Assembly (NCBI GenBank): GCA_015233285.1 | Contig: JADFYA010000006.1 | Span: forward strand, 1 to 30,469 | Source of the DNA: Deltaproteobacteria bacterium | Lineage (GTDB): Bacteria > Desulfobacterota > JADFXK01 | Direction: 5' to 3' | Length of the DNA stretch: 30,469 nt | In this document: one piece after another, positions 9,201 to 16,960 of the stretch | Numbering within the stretch: position 1 is the stretch's first letter | Layout: each line of letters opens with the position of its first letter | Notes under the pieces: model-generated | What the model was told of the DNA's origin: nothing | The model's database searches: none | What the model saw: only the letters and a program-made list of their open reading frames with translations | Program-made: the position numbers and the translations under genes

Positions 9201-9257
9201 ATGGACGGAACTCCAAGTCAAATGACCCGGTCAGCCGGCATCAAGCTGCTGTCGGGT
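9201..9257 (+). pseudogene. Degenerate fragment homologous to an internal piece of cusA
   Basis: These 57 bases align without gaps to 8020-8076 inside cusA, with about 43 identical positions by eye, including the first ten bases and the last stretch ATCAAGCTGCTGTCGGG. Translated, MDGT....M......IKLLSG is shared in the same frame; in cusA this is the periplasmic segment MDGTQIPMGQIADIKLLSG. Weak similarity may continue (YRYLSG against GRLSG). It looks like the eroded remnant of a second RND pump gene or of a partial cusA duplication. No larger remains are recognisable around it. Confidence 0.65.
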
Positions 9258-9356
9258 CAGGACACGACCCTGAATAACTACCGATACTTAAGCGGGCCTG
9301 CCTCCAATCCTTATTATCTACTTCCCCATCGCTGTCTTGTTACTGCATATTTTTTA

Positions 9357-9378
9357 TACACCAAACTTCCCATGTGTA
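9357..9378. promoter_or_regulatory. Possible activator-binding inverted repeat upstream of the sigma-54 promoter
   Basis: Arms TACAC and GTGTA are separated by 12 nt, with partial A/T extension on each side, about 125-145 nt upstream of the sigma-54 promoter. That is a normal distance for an enhancer-binding protein of the ZraR/NtrC type. The short arms make this weak. Confidence 0.25.
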
Positions 9379-9500
9379 AAATATTTATGCAGTTTTGAGC
9401 TACACACTCTCCTCGCCGGTGCCGGTCAGATGTCCCCTCGCGTATTAAAATTCCTATTAAACAGATAGGTTAACTTTAAAAATAATTTCTTGGGAAGACC

Positions 9501-9516
9501 TGGCACGTACGTTGCT
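9501..9516 (+). promoter_or_regulatory. Sigma-54 (RpoN) promoter for the ZraP-like gene
   Basis: TGGCACGTACGTTGCT matches the -24/-12 consensus TGGCAC-N5-TTGCW at every specified position. Transcription should begin near 9528, giving a leader of about 120 nt. Known zraP genes are driven by RpoN with the zinc/lead-responsive ZraS-ZraR pair, so promoter type and gene product agree. No zraSR-like genes are in this window. Confidence 0.8.
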
Positions 9517-9646
9517 ATCTTAATAGACCAAACGGGTACTTGAATTATTTACAGAAGTTCCGTCTTGGGCGGCCTTGGTGGATGAGGGTTGGATTTCAAT
9601 CATTTCATCACACTGGAAACGCAAATTATCTTATAGGAGGTTTGAC

Positions 9647-10090
9647 ATGAAGAGACAGAGTCTATGGGTCATGGTGTTACTGTTAAGTCTGATGCTGACC
9701 GCAGGTACGGCCTTGGCTATGGGCGGGGGCACGGATCCCGGAAATGGGATGGGGCAATGGGGGTGCTACTCGGGCACCATTGGAATGAATACCGGCTATG
9801 AATTTAATATCGGCGACAACGCCATGATGCAGAAATTCTTGGCTGAAACCCAGTCCATCCGAACCACCATGTATCAGAAGATGAGGGACTTGAGCAGCAT
9901 GTTTGCCAGTCAAACATTTGACCTCGATAAGGCCATGGCTCTTCAAAATGACATCAACGCTCTGATGGTCCAGATGAACAATACGAGGGCCATGTATATG
10001 TGGCAGGCCAAGCAGAATAACCACAATTGGATGCCGCCCGGCTACGGCATGGGGTTCTGGAGTGTCGAAGGAATGTATATGATGTTTTAG
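9647..10090 (+). CDS. ZraP/Spy-like periplasmic metal-stress protein
   Basis: A 147-residue secreted protein. The ATG at 9647 follows AGGAGG at 9635-9640, making the longer upstream reading (from 9575) unlikely. A signal peptide is evident (MKRQSLWVMVLLLSLMLTAGTALA). The mature part is Met-, Gly- and aromatic-rich with a central helical segment resembling the CpxP/Spy/ZraP fold (MMQKFLAETQSIRTTMYQKMRDLSSMFASQTFDLDKAMALQ, positions 62-102 or so). Such proteins act as zinc-modulated periplasmic chaperones. One Cys (in QWGCYSG) and Met/His clusters could bind copper or zinc. The sigma-54 promoter upstream supports the ZraP type. It stands alone, ended by an intrinsic terminator. Confidence 0.75.
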   Translation: MKRQSLWVMVLLLSLMLTAGTALAMGGGTDPGNGMGQWGCYSGTIGMNTGYEFNIGDNAMMQKFLAETQSIRTTMYQKMRDLSSMFASQTFDLDKAMALQNDINALMVQMNNTRAMYMWQAKQNNHNWMPPGYGMGFWSVEGMYMMF

Positions 10091-10096
10091 ACAGAG

Positions 10097-10138
10097 GCGG
10101 TAAGCGATGACCAGGGTGCCACCGCTTGCCGCTTTTGT
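10097..10138 (+). terminator. Intrinsic terminator after the ZraP-like gene
   Basis: A 10-bp stem, GCGGTAAGCG (10097-10106) with CGCTTGCCGC (10123-10132), contains a single G-U pair and is followed at once by TTTTGTTG. It lies 6 nt after the stop codon. Confidence 0.85.
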
Positions 10139-10233
10139 TGGCGTCACAGGGGCCGGCCCGGAAGTGCTGCCCCGTAAAACATAAGTTACGTCAGCTACAG
10201 CTCCCGGACGTGAGGGACACTTCTCCTCTTGGT

Positions 10234-10653
10234 TTATTTATCGGGATTAAAGTCACCGTCGATTATCTCGGTTAAGACACCGCACATGCCTGACGGAGGC
10301 TGAATAAAAGCATAGTTGCTACCCATCAGCGACCGGGGTTCTTGATCAATAGTCTTGACCCCCTTGTCATGCAATTCCTTCAACCCGGCCATCACATCGG
10401 CCACTTTATAGGAAACCAAGAAAACCCCCTCCCCCTGGCGCCGGATAAATTTGGCGACTTCACCGTCTGGGGCAGTTGATTCCATTAGTTCTAAAGCCAC
10501 CTCGCCGATATAATACCTGGCCACCTTAATCTTCTCGTTTTCCGCGACATATTCCGTGCTCAGTTCCAGGCCGAGTGTTTCTTCATATATCTTTTTGGCC
10601 TGGGCCAGGTCTTTAACCGCAATACAAATATGATCAATCTTTTCCGCCTTCAT
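10234..10653 (-). CDS. VOC-superfamily (methylmalonyl-CoA epimerase-like) protein
   Basis: A 139-residue vicinal-oxygen-chelate protein, 8 nt behind large subunit 2 and sharing its operon; AGGAG lies 5 nt before the ATG. The two beta-alpha-beta-beta-beta modules are clear (KIDHICIAVKDLAQAKKIYEETLGL; then VSYKVADVMAGLKELHDKGV). Compared with methylmalonyl-CoA epimerases, the first ligand His (H8) and the last Glu (E129, GVLTEI) are present and the second position is Glu (E55). The third ligand His, normally in a GIHHIAF-like strand, is replaced: here GVFLVSYKV has Leu at that place. A canonical cobalt/zinc epimerase is therefore doubtful. The genetic link to a molybdenum hydroxylase suggests action on the same CoA-ester or aromatic substrate, but this is inference. 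Confidence 0.7.
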   Translation of the reverse strand: MKAEKIDHICIAVKDLAQAKKIYEETLGLELSTEYVAENEKIKVARYYIGEVALELMESTAPDGEVAKFIRRQGEGVFLVSYKVADVMAGLKELHDKGVKTIDQEPRSLMGSNYAFIQPPSGMCGVLTEIIDGDFNPDK

Positions 10654-10661
10654 TTCGGCTC

Positions 10662-12950
10662 CTATGATTTTTTAAGGCTGTTTTGTTTTTCCTCTAATGC
10701 GGCGATGATTTTGTCCGGGGTAATAGGGAATTCCTTGAAGCGTATCCCCGTGGCATTACATATGGCTCCCATGTAGGCCTGGGCCGCAGACATGGCAATG
10801 GACATCCCGGCTTCTTTGGCGCCATAGGGACCGACCGGATCAAGGCTCTGGACAATAATGTTCTTCACCCGAGGCATGTCCCTGGCTACCGGCACCAGGT
10901 AATCCAGTTGAGTCGGATTTAACAAATGGCCGTGATGCCAACGGCAGCCTTCGGTGAGCATCCCACCCGTGCCGCCCATGGCCACGCTGGATTCGAACTG
11001 CACCTCCACCAACCGGGGATTGAGGGCATAACCGCAATCCTGGGCGGCCGTAGCCGACAACGTGGTCACCACTCCCGTCTCCGGGTCCACCTCCACCTCT
11101 ACTACCGTGGCCCCGAAAGAAAACGCCTGGGACAATTGACCGGACGGGTTGCTCACCCACTCCCGGCGGTGATCTACCTCCGGTGCAAAGTGACCTCGAC
11201 CCATGATCGGTTTATTCTGAATCAGGGCCAGGCGGACAACCTTGGCCAGGGGCAAGGAAATATCGGGGCTTCCTTTGACATAGATTTTGTTATTTCTGGC
11301 TACTAAGTCAGCCGGATTGGCCTCCAACTTGTCAGCCGCGATCTCGAAGAGTTGTTTTTTGGCATCAATAGCGGCCAGGCGGACCGCATTCCCCCCGGCA
11401 AAGGTGGAAACCATGGAATAAGAACCGGGATCATTTGGGGTTAGCTCCGTGTCCGCCGACAATAAACTGATCTCTTCCATGGGGAGGCCCAACTCTTCAG
11501 CCGCGATCTGGATGAGCATGGTGTCATTCCCCTGGCCATTGTCAACTACCCCGGAGACGATGGTCGCCCCTCCGTCTTCATTGAATTTGATGAAAGCCTG
11601 AGACCCGCCCCTGATGCCTAAAGGAAAACCAGTCTGGACGGAATTAATGCCCAGGCCAATGCCGCGATAAGGTGGCAATTTACCAAATTTTTCTTTGAAA
11701 CCGGAAGACTCCGCCGCCTTCTCGATACATTCGACCATGCCGCAGGAACCGATAAAAGATTTAGTCGGGGTGTATTCATTCGGACGACGACAATTTCGCA
11801 GCCTGATCTCCACCGGGTCCAGGCCCAACTCAGCCGCCACTGTGTCCAGTTGTTCCTCCAGGCCACAGGCAAAGGCCCGGCCGTGGATCCGGATCATGCC
11901 CCGGATGGGTTTGTTGGTGTAGACCCGGTAGCCATTGAACCTGACGTTGGTATGCCGATAAGCCTGCTCCATGCACAAAAAAGGGACCGATACGGCAATG
12001 GGTCCGGTACTGGTGTAGGCGCCCCCATCTAGATAGGACGTCACCTGCCTGGCCTGAACCACTCCATTTTTGTCCACCCCGATTTTATGAGTTGTTATCA
12101 TGGCGTGGCCCATCCGGGTGGCGGTGCTGTTCTCTTCTCTGGTGTAAACGATCTTGACCGGCCGCCGGGTCTTGATGGACAGGATAGAGGCGATAAAATC
12201 TGCCGGACATATCTCCGACCGGCCGCCGAAGGCACCGCCAATGCAGACTTTCCGTACTTTTATCTTGCTTAACGGTATCCGCAGGGCATTGGCCAGGGGT
12301 TTGGACTTCATGTGCGGACCGGCATTGGGACACCAGACCTCCAGGTTCCCGGCCAGGTCACAACTGGCGGTCACGGCGTACGGTTCCGCCATGAAATATG
12401 AATCTTCAACGGCCCGGTAGGTATCCTCCCGGATTAAATGGGCCGAGGCAAAAGCGGCATCGACATCGCCGACATCAATGGATACGTGGATATGAACATT
12501 TCCGGGATATTCTTGGTGAATAACGGGAGCCCCTTCAGCCATGGCGTCCAGGGGATCGAACACCGCGGGCAACAACTCGTATTCCACTTTAATCAGGTCC
12601 AGAGCTTCAAGGGCCGTATCTTCATCCACGGCGGCCACTCCCGCCACCTCATCACCCACATACCGGACTCGGTCAGTCTGGATCATCCGCTGGTCCCTGG
12701 TATAGGGGAACACACCCCACTTCTCCCCCGGTGTATCCGCGCCGGTGACTATGGCTTTGACCCCAGGGAGACGCAAAGCGTTGGAGGTATCGATGGAGAC
12801 AATCCTGGCATGGGGATGAGGGCTGCGCAAGACCTTCCCCACCAGCATTTTGGGTAAGTTCAAGTCAGCGGTGAACAAGGCCTCGCCGGTTACTTTGGGA
12901 ATGGCATCCGGTCGAATGACGTTCTTACCGATATATGAGTATTCGGGCAT
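10662..12950 (-). CDS. Xanthine dehydrogenase-family molybdopterin-binding large subunit 2 (divergent)
   Basis: A 762-residue molybdenum hydroxylase large subunit. The ATG at 12950 is preferred over 12962 because GAGGT lies 5 nt ahead. The N-terminal domain begins YIGKNVIRPDAIPKVTGEALFTADL. The cofactor-contacting GGAFGGRSE and SGVVDNGQGNDTML loops are present. Two features are unusual. The usual RGxGxPQ cofactor loop reads RGMIRIHGRAF. The catalytic Glu of the final GxGE motif is replaced: GAKEAGMSIA has Met716 where subunit 1 has E725 in GAKGVGEPG. It shares the operon with one FAD and one 2Fe-2S subunit that also serve large subunit 1. It could be a second catalytic subunit with another substrate or a structural partner. 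Confidence 0.85.
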   Translation of the reverse strand: MPEYSYIGKNVIRPDAIPKVTGEALFTADLNLPKMLVGKVLRSPHPHARIVSIDTSNALRLPGVKAIVTGADTPGEKWGVFPYTRDQRMIQTDRVRYVGDEVAGVAAVDEDTALEALDLIKVEYELLPAVFDPLDAMAEGAPVIHQEYPGNVHIHVSIDVGDVDAAFASAHLIREDTYRAVEDSYFMAEPYAVTASCDLAGNLEVWCPNAGPHMKSKPLANALRIPLSKIKVRKVCIGGAFGGRSEICPADFIASILSIKTRRPVKIVYTREENSTATRMGHAMITTHKIGVDKNGVVQARQVTSYLDGGAYTSTGPIAVSVPFLCMEQAYRHTNVRFNGYRVYTNKPIRGMIRIHGRAFACGLEEQLDTVAAELGLDPVEIRLRNCRRPNEYTPTKSFIGSCGMVECIEKAAESSGFKEKFGKLPPYRGIGLGINSVQTGFPLGIRGGSQAFIKFNEDGGATIVSGVVDNGQGNDTMLIQIAAEELGLPMEEISLLSADTELTPNDPGSYSMVSTFAGGNAVRLAAIDAKKQLFEIAADKLEANPADLVARNNKIYVKGSPDISLPLAKVVRLALIQNKPIMGRGHFAPEVDHRREWVSNPSGQLSQAFSFGATVVEVEVDPETGVVTTLSATAAQDCGYALNPRLVEVQFESSVAMGGTGGMLTEGCRWHHGHLLNPTQLDYLVPVARDMPRVKNIIVQSLDPVGPYGAKEAGMSIAMSAAQAYMGAICNATGIRFKEFPITPDKIIAALEEKQNSLKKS

Positions 12951-13044
12951 GGTTGACCTCATCGCTTTTTTTCTTGGCTCTCGTCGTGTTCACACCGAAC
13001 TAAATCAGATCACCGGCAAAGGCCGGCAGCCGGTTCGCGGCCAT

Positions 13045-13962
13045 TCATTTACTTAAGGCCTCTTCCAGTCCGCGTTTGAAATGGTCCAGCGACTCAGCTT
13101 TGGCCGCCATCTTAACCATAGACTTGAGCAGGTCCAGATCGTTGATGGAATTCAGGGATTGCAGTATCTTTCTGGGGACCGGACCGAATTTGTCTCTAAT
13201 GATATCGACGACATACTGACGAGAAATACGAATCGCTCCCTCGGCTCTCCCTTCAGCTCTCCCTTCGGCTCTCCCTTCAGCCTTGCCTTCAGCCTTGCCT
13301 TCAGCCTTGCCGGTCTTGTAGACGAACTTTTTGAGAATTTCGTATCCTGGCGAGTCCAACATAAAGTCTTTCCTCCTTTCTAAAAGTTCCTCCGCCAATT
13401 TAGAGGACACCATCGCCGCTAAGATGAACATGGAGCTAAGCATCACCGACTTTTCTTCTTTGGGCAGATGGCTCTCGAAAATAATCTGGTCGGCCTGATG
13501 AGCAAGTCTTTTCCCGTGGCGCATCAGTGGGACAAAGGGCATTAGCGGAAGCACCTCTTGATCAATGATCTCCTGGGAATCATACTCATAAACTCGGACC
13601 AATCTAAACTGATAAGATATTTCTTGGTCACGATAATGATTCGTGGCCAACCTGGATGGCCGCAGGAGCAAGACGCAGGAAATGGCATCCAGATCATATT
13701 TCAATTGATAACGAGTACGGTAAGCCAACAGTCTCCGGGGAATGTCTTTTTCCCATCTGGTTTGAATTTCCAGTAAAACCAACTGACTGCGTCCCTTTTC
13801 ATCAGTCCACTTAATAGGGAAGTCACTGCGCATCAAGCTGGCCGTCTCTTGAGGCGCTTCTTCAAGCAACTCGCTGTCGAGCACCGCCAGTCCCACCAGG
13901 CGGCGAAGGATTTCTTTCTGGCCTTTTTCTATCAACTGCTTGGACGTGATATCATAGTGCAT
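13045..13962 (-). CDS. Rpn-like PD-(D/E)XK nuclease-type protein with KAEG repeats (DUF4351-like C-terminus)
   Basis: A 305-residue protein between the two large-subunit genes. The ATG at 13962 (MHYDITSKQL) follows AGGTGAG; a longer frame to 14064 lacks a good ribosome site. The N-terminal part has a Rpn/transposase_31-like core, with SDFPIKW followed by LVLLEIQTRWEKDIPRRLLAYRTRY, i.e. Asp and the E-x-Q variant of the PD-(D/E)XK site. A stretch of KAEG/RAEG tetrapeptides links it to a C-terminal segment (DIIRDKFGPVPRKILQSL...) like DUF4351. Rpn proteins are DNA endonucleases promoting RecA-independent recombination; these repeat-bearing relatives are common hitchhikers. A metabolic role in the molybdenum hydroxylase operon is unlikely. 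Confidence 0.72.
   Translation of the reverse strand: MHYDITSKQLIEKGQKEILRRLVGLAVLDSELLEEAPQETASLMRSDFPIKWTDEKGRSQLVLLEIQTRWEKDIPRRLLAYRTRYQLKYDLDAISCVLLLRPSRLATNHYRDQEISYQFRLVRVYEYDSQEIIDQEVLPLMPFVPLMRHGKRLAHQADQIIFESHLPKEEKSVMLSSMFILAAMVSSKLAEELLERRKDFMLDSPGYEILKKFVYKTGKAEGKAEGKAEGRAEGRAEGRAEGAIRISRQYVVDIIRDKFGPVPRKILQSLNSINDLDLLKSMVKMAAKAESLDHFKRGLEEALSK
13238..13309 (-). repeat. Six 12-bp tandem units encoding KAEG/RAEG
   Basis: Six in-frame 12-bp units. The three at 13274-13309 are identical (ccttcagccttg on the + strand); the other three differ by a few bases and give RAEG instead of KAEG. In-frame 12-bp slippage would change the linker length without breaking the gene. Confidence 0.9.
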
Positions 13963-14012
13963 TGATGTCTCACCTGAGAATGACTTGTTTCCCGCCCCAA
14001 AAGCCAACAGGT

Positions 14013-14039
14013 TGTCCGGCTGTCCGGTATATTGTCCGG
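14013..14039. repeat. Three TGTCCGG heptamers between large subunit 1 and the Rpn-like gene
   Basis: TGTCCGG occurs at 14013, 14021 and 14033 in the 128-nt spacer upstream of the Rpn-like gene. It could be an operator or a decayed repeat; no known regulator is implied. Confidence 0.4.
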
Positions 14040-14090
14040 CAGGTCCTCCGAAACATAACGGCATCTTCCAATCGATTTAACTATATCAGT

Positions 14091-16421
14091 TTATCCTGAT
14101 TCGGACAACGACTTTTCACCCTTATCCGCTTTCGCCTTCAATGCGGTCAAAATCTTTTCGTTGGTGATGGGCAGATCCTTGATTCTGACGCCCACGGCAT
14201 CATAGATGGCATTGGCAATAGCCGGAGCGGAAGGGACGCATCCCGGTTCACCCACCCCTTTGGCCCCAAAAGGCCCGACAGAATCCACCGGCTCCACAAT
14301 AATAGGTTTGACCGGGACATAATCCATAGCCGTAAGCATCTTATAATCCAAGAAGTTATCATTCATCACCCGACCATTCCTGACAATAAGCTGCTCAGAC
14401 AAAGCATAACCGGTACCCATGACGGCCGCCCCATAAATCTGCCCTTCTAAGAGCATGGGGTTCAAGGCCCGACCCACATCGTGCGCGGCATAGTACTGGA
14501 GTATCTTCACCTGACCGGTTTCCTTGTCTACCTCGACTTCCACGCCAGTGGCTCCATAGGCATAGCAGCAAGACAGATTACCTTTAAATTCCCGATCCAG
14601 CATTTCATTAGGGGGATCATAGAAGTATTCGGCCATGATCATTCGGCCTTGCCGAGAGTAATGGACTTTGCGCAGGAGCTTGTCCAGCTCCATCTGACGT
14701 TCTGGATTATCCGGGTCCGAGGTGACGAAAATCATCCGGTTCTTGATGTCCAGCTCATTGGGTGCGGCCCCTAAATGACGAGAGGCTAATTCTAAGATTT
14801 GCTGCTTAATCTTGGCGGCCGTGTTTATAGCTGCATTACAGGATACAAATGTCTGGCGGCTGGCATGGGTGCCCACGTCCCACGGGCATATATCGGTATC
14901 GCCTTTGATAACATTGACATCTTCGGTCCGGAGGCCCAGCACCTCGGCGGTGACCTGAGCCAGCACGGTTTCCGAGCCCTGGCCAATTTCTACCGCCCCG
15001 GTGATGACGCTGATTTTGCCAAAGTCATCGAGCTTCATGATCATGCCGTGCCCATCGGATTTGTAGACCCTGGCCCCGCCGCCGACGTGGATCAGGGAAG
15101 CTATGCCCACCCCTCGCCCCTGACCCCGACCCTGCGAACTTGTCCAGTCGAGACCGTCAGCCACTTTTTCCAGGCATTCCTTTAGTCCGCAAGTGGTTAT
15201 TTTGAAATTTTGGGGAGTGATTTCTCCGGGCTGATTGACGTTACGCATCCTAAAGTCCAGGGGATCGATACCCGCCTGTTCAGCCAGTTGATCCAGGTTG
15301 CATTCCAAGGCAAAAGTGGCCTGGGGATTGCCGTATCCACGCATGGCCTGAGAATAAATATTGTTGGTATAAACAGATTTGGCCGTGTAGCTGATGTTGG
15401 GCACGCGATAAAGGGAAGAGATGGGGACCATCATCACCGAGGGAGTGGTGGCTCCCCAGGAGGTGTAAGCGCCATTGTCAAGAAGCATGGCCACTTCGCG
15501 GAAGGTCAATTTCCCGTTTTTATCGCATCCCTGGGTGACATCGATGATGGCCGGCTGCCGGGGGGGTTGATACTGAAATTCTTCAGCCCTGGTGAACATG
15601 ATTTTGACGGGTTTGCGGGTCTTGAAAGATAGTAAAATAGCAATATACTCATAAATATGGGTATCTAGTTTGCTGCCGAAACCACCACCGATAACCGTGT
15701 TGATGATCCGGGTATTCTTGCCCTTTAGCCCCATGGCCGCCAGGGCGCTGTTAAAATCATTTTGGGCCAAAAAGGGAATTTGAGTAATGCTGTACATGGT
15801 CAAATTATTATTGAGATCGAACTGGGCGATGCAGCCGCTCAGGCCCATACAGCAATGAGCCACCCAGGTAACCCGGTACTGGTCTGAAACCGTATAAGCC
15901 GCCGCGGCCTTGCCTGTATCCATATCGCCACACTGGAGATTCCAGGGCAGCTTCAGGATGTTGCTCGTGGCCGGACGTCCTTTGGGGTCAAATTCGTGGA
16001 TTAGGGGGGCGCCGTCTTGCATGGCCTCGACAGGATCAAATACTCCGGGGAGTTCCTCGTACTCCACTTCGATCAGATCCAGGGCCGCCTCGGCGATATC
16101 AGGGTCAATGGCGGCCACGGCAGCCACTTCGTCCTTCCAATTGCGGACTTTCCCTTTTTTCAACGGGGTGTTGTCTTTCATGAATCCGACGCGAATCTCG
16201 GGAATATTATATCCCGTCAAAACGGCCCGCACTCCAGGCAGGGATTCGGCCTTTGAAATATCTATATGTTTAATCCGGGCATGAGGATATTTGCTATAAA
16301 GAATCTTGCCGTACAACATGCCCGGTAGCTTCAGATCATTAATATAACTGGCCCGGCCAGTGACCTTTTCCCGGGCGTCTACCTTGGGAATCCGGCGGCC
16401 GACATTGGCAAATTCCGTCAT
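14091..16421 (-). CDS. Xanthine dehydrogenase/CoxL-family molybdopterin-binding large subunit 1
   Basis: A 776-residue molybdenum hydroxylase catalytic subunit with AAAGGA upstream of the ATG. Motifs: VGRRIPKVDAREKVTGRASYINDL at the N-terminus; cofactor loop IGGGFGSK at 244-251; AMRGYGNPQATFALECNLDQLAEQAGIDPLDFRMRN; VEIGQGSETVLAQVTAEVLG; and GAKGVGEPG with the catalytic Glu (E725). No signal peptide is present, so it acts in the cytoplasm. With the upstream 2Fe-2S and FAD subunits it forms the usual three-subunit hydroxylase. The CoxL-specific loop with the Cu-binding Cys is not evident and the substrate cannot be told; purine, aromatic aldehyde, nicotinate-type or hydroxyaromatic CoA-ester substrates are all possible. 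Confidence 0.9.
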   Translation of the reverse strand: MTEFANVGRRIPKVDAREKVTGRASYINDLKLPGMLYGKILYSKYPHARIKHIDISKAESLPGVRAVLTGYNIPEIRVGFMKDNTPLKKGKVRNWKDEVAAVAAIDPDIAEAALDLIEVEYEELPGVFDPVEAMQDGAPLIHEFDPKGRPATSNILKLPWNLQCGDMDTGKAAAAYTVSDQYRVTWVAHCCMGLSGCIAQFDLNNNLTMYSITQIPFLAQNDFNSALAAMGLKGKNTRIINTVIGGGFGSKLDTHIYEYIAILLSFKTRKPVKIMFTRAEEFQYQPPRQPAIIDVTQGCDKNGKLTFREVAMLLDNGAYTSWGATTPSVMMVPISSLYRVPNISYTAKSVYTNNIYSQAMRGYGNPQATFALECNLDQLAEQAGIDPLDFRMRNVNQPGEITPQNFKITTCGLKECLEKVADGLDWTSSQGRGQGRGVGIASLIHVGGGARVYKSDGHGMIMKLDDFGKISVITGAVEIGQGSETVLAQVTAEVLGLRTEDVNVIKGDTDICPWDVGTHASRQTFVSCNAAINTAAKIKQQILELASRHLGAAPNELDIKNRMIFVTSDPDNPERQMELDKLLRKVHYSRQGRMIMAEYFYDPPNEMLDREFKGNLSCCYAYGATGVEVEVDKETGQVKILQYYAAHDVGRALNPMLLEGQIYGAAVMGTGYALSEQLIVRNGRVMNDNFLDYKMLTAMDYVPVKPIIVEPVDSVGPFGAKGVGEPGCVPSAPAIANAIYDAVGVRIKDLPITNEKILTALKAKADKGEKSLSESG

Positions 16422-16486
16422 GATTTTCCTTTCTCAAGGGGCACCCGCTCCAGGCCGTCATAATATGCCCACGCGGGACAGTCTGA

Positions 16487-16960
16487 TTAGTCTCCGGTTG
16501 GTTCGGTGGCAGCTTTGATGGCTTCAATGATTTGGATATAACCGGTGCATCGGCAGAGATTTCCGGCGATTCCGGCCCGAATCTGATCTTCGGTGGGGTG
16601 AGGGTTCTCCATTAACAGAGCCTTGGCGGACATGACCATCCCTGGAGTACAGAAACCGCATTGGACGGCGCCATGCTGAATAAAGGCTTCCTGGACCGGA
16701 TCCAGACGGCCATGTTCATCCGCCAGCCCTTCAACCGTGACCACATCGGCCGACTCGACTTCCAAGATGGGCATGAGGCAGGAATTGATGGATAATCCAT
16801 TGACCAGGACGGTGCAGGCACCGCACTCCCCTACCCCACATCCTTCCTTGGTTCCGGTAAGCTCAAATTGCTCCCGCAAGACATCCAGGAGAGTACTGGA
16901 AACATCAACTTCAGCACTGACCAGTTTTCCGTTCAAGGTAAAGAATATTTCTTTTTTCAT
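16487..16960 (-). CDS. 2Fe-2S subunit of the molybdenum hydroxylase (CoxS/XdhC-type)
   Basis: A 157-residue electron-transfer subunit. The ATG at 16960 (MKKEIFFTLNGK) overlaps the TGA of the FAD-subunit gene as ATGA, which settles the start against a longer frame. A plant ferredoxin-type cluster is bound by C41-x4-C46-x2-C49 and C61. The second all-helical cluster domain has C101-x2-C104 and C136-x-C138 (CGFCTPGMVM; NLCRCTGY). It passes electrons from the molybdenum centre to FAD. It is followed after 65 nt by large subunit 1. Confidence 0.95.
   Translation of the reverse strand: MKKEIFFTLNGKLVSAEVDVSSTLLDVLREQFELTGTKEGCGVGECGACTVLVNGLSINSCLMPILEVESADVVTVEGLADEHGRLDPVQEAFIQHGAVQCGFCTPGMVMSAKALLMENPHPTEDQIRAGIAGNLCRCTGYIQIIEAIKAATEPTGD

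Larger units (their letters stand above)
9163..9646. other. Intergenic region: cusA relic, sigma-54 promoter and AT-rich leader
   Basis: This 480-bp stretch has no intact gene. It holds a 57-bp relic of cusA at 9201, an imperfect inverted repeat (TACAC/GTGTA arms, 9357-9378), a sigma-54 promoter at 9501 and an untranslated leader of roughly 120 nt ahead of the ZraP-like gene. The 65-codon open frame starting at 9201 is best explained by the relic, not by a functional gene. Confidence 0.6.

Noticed and set aside
9201..9398. 65-codon open frame after the two-CW gene
   Set aside because: Its only recognisable part is the degraded cusA-like piece; there is no ribosome binding site before the ATG.
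13238..13309. Tandem repeat considered as a CRISPR or minisatellite array
   Set aside because: Units are 12 bp, contiguous without spacers and in frame with a protein linker.
14091..16421. Naming the hydroxylase as aerobic CO dehydrogenase
   Set aside because: The CoxM-CoxS-CoxL-like set is generic for the xanthine oxidase family; the specific copper-binding active-site loop of CO dehydrogenase is not evident.
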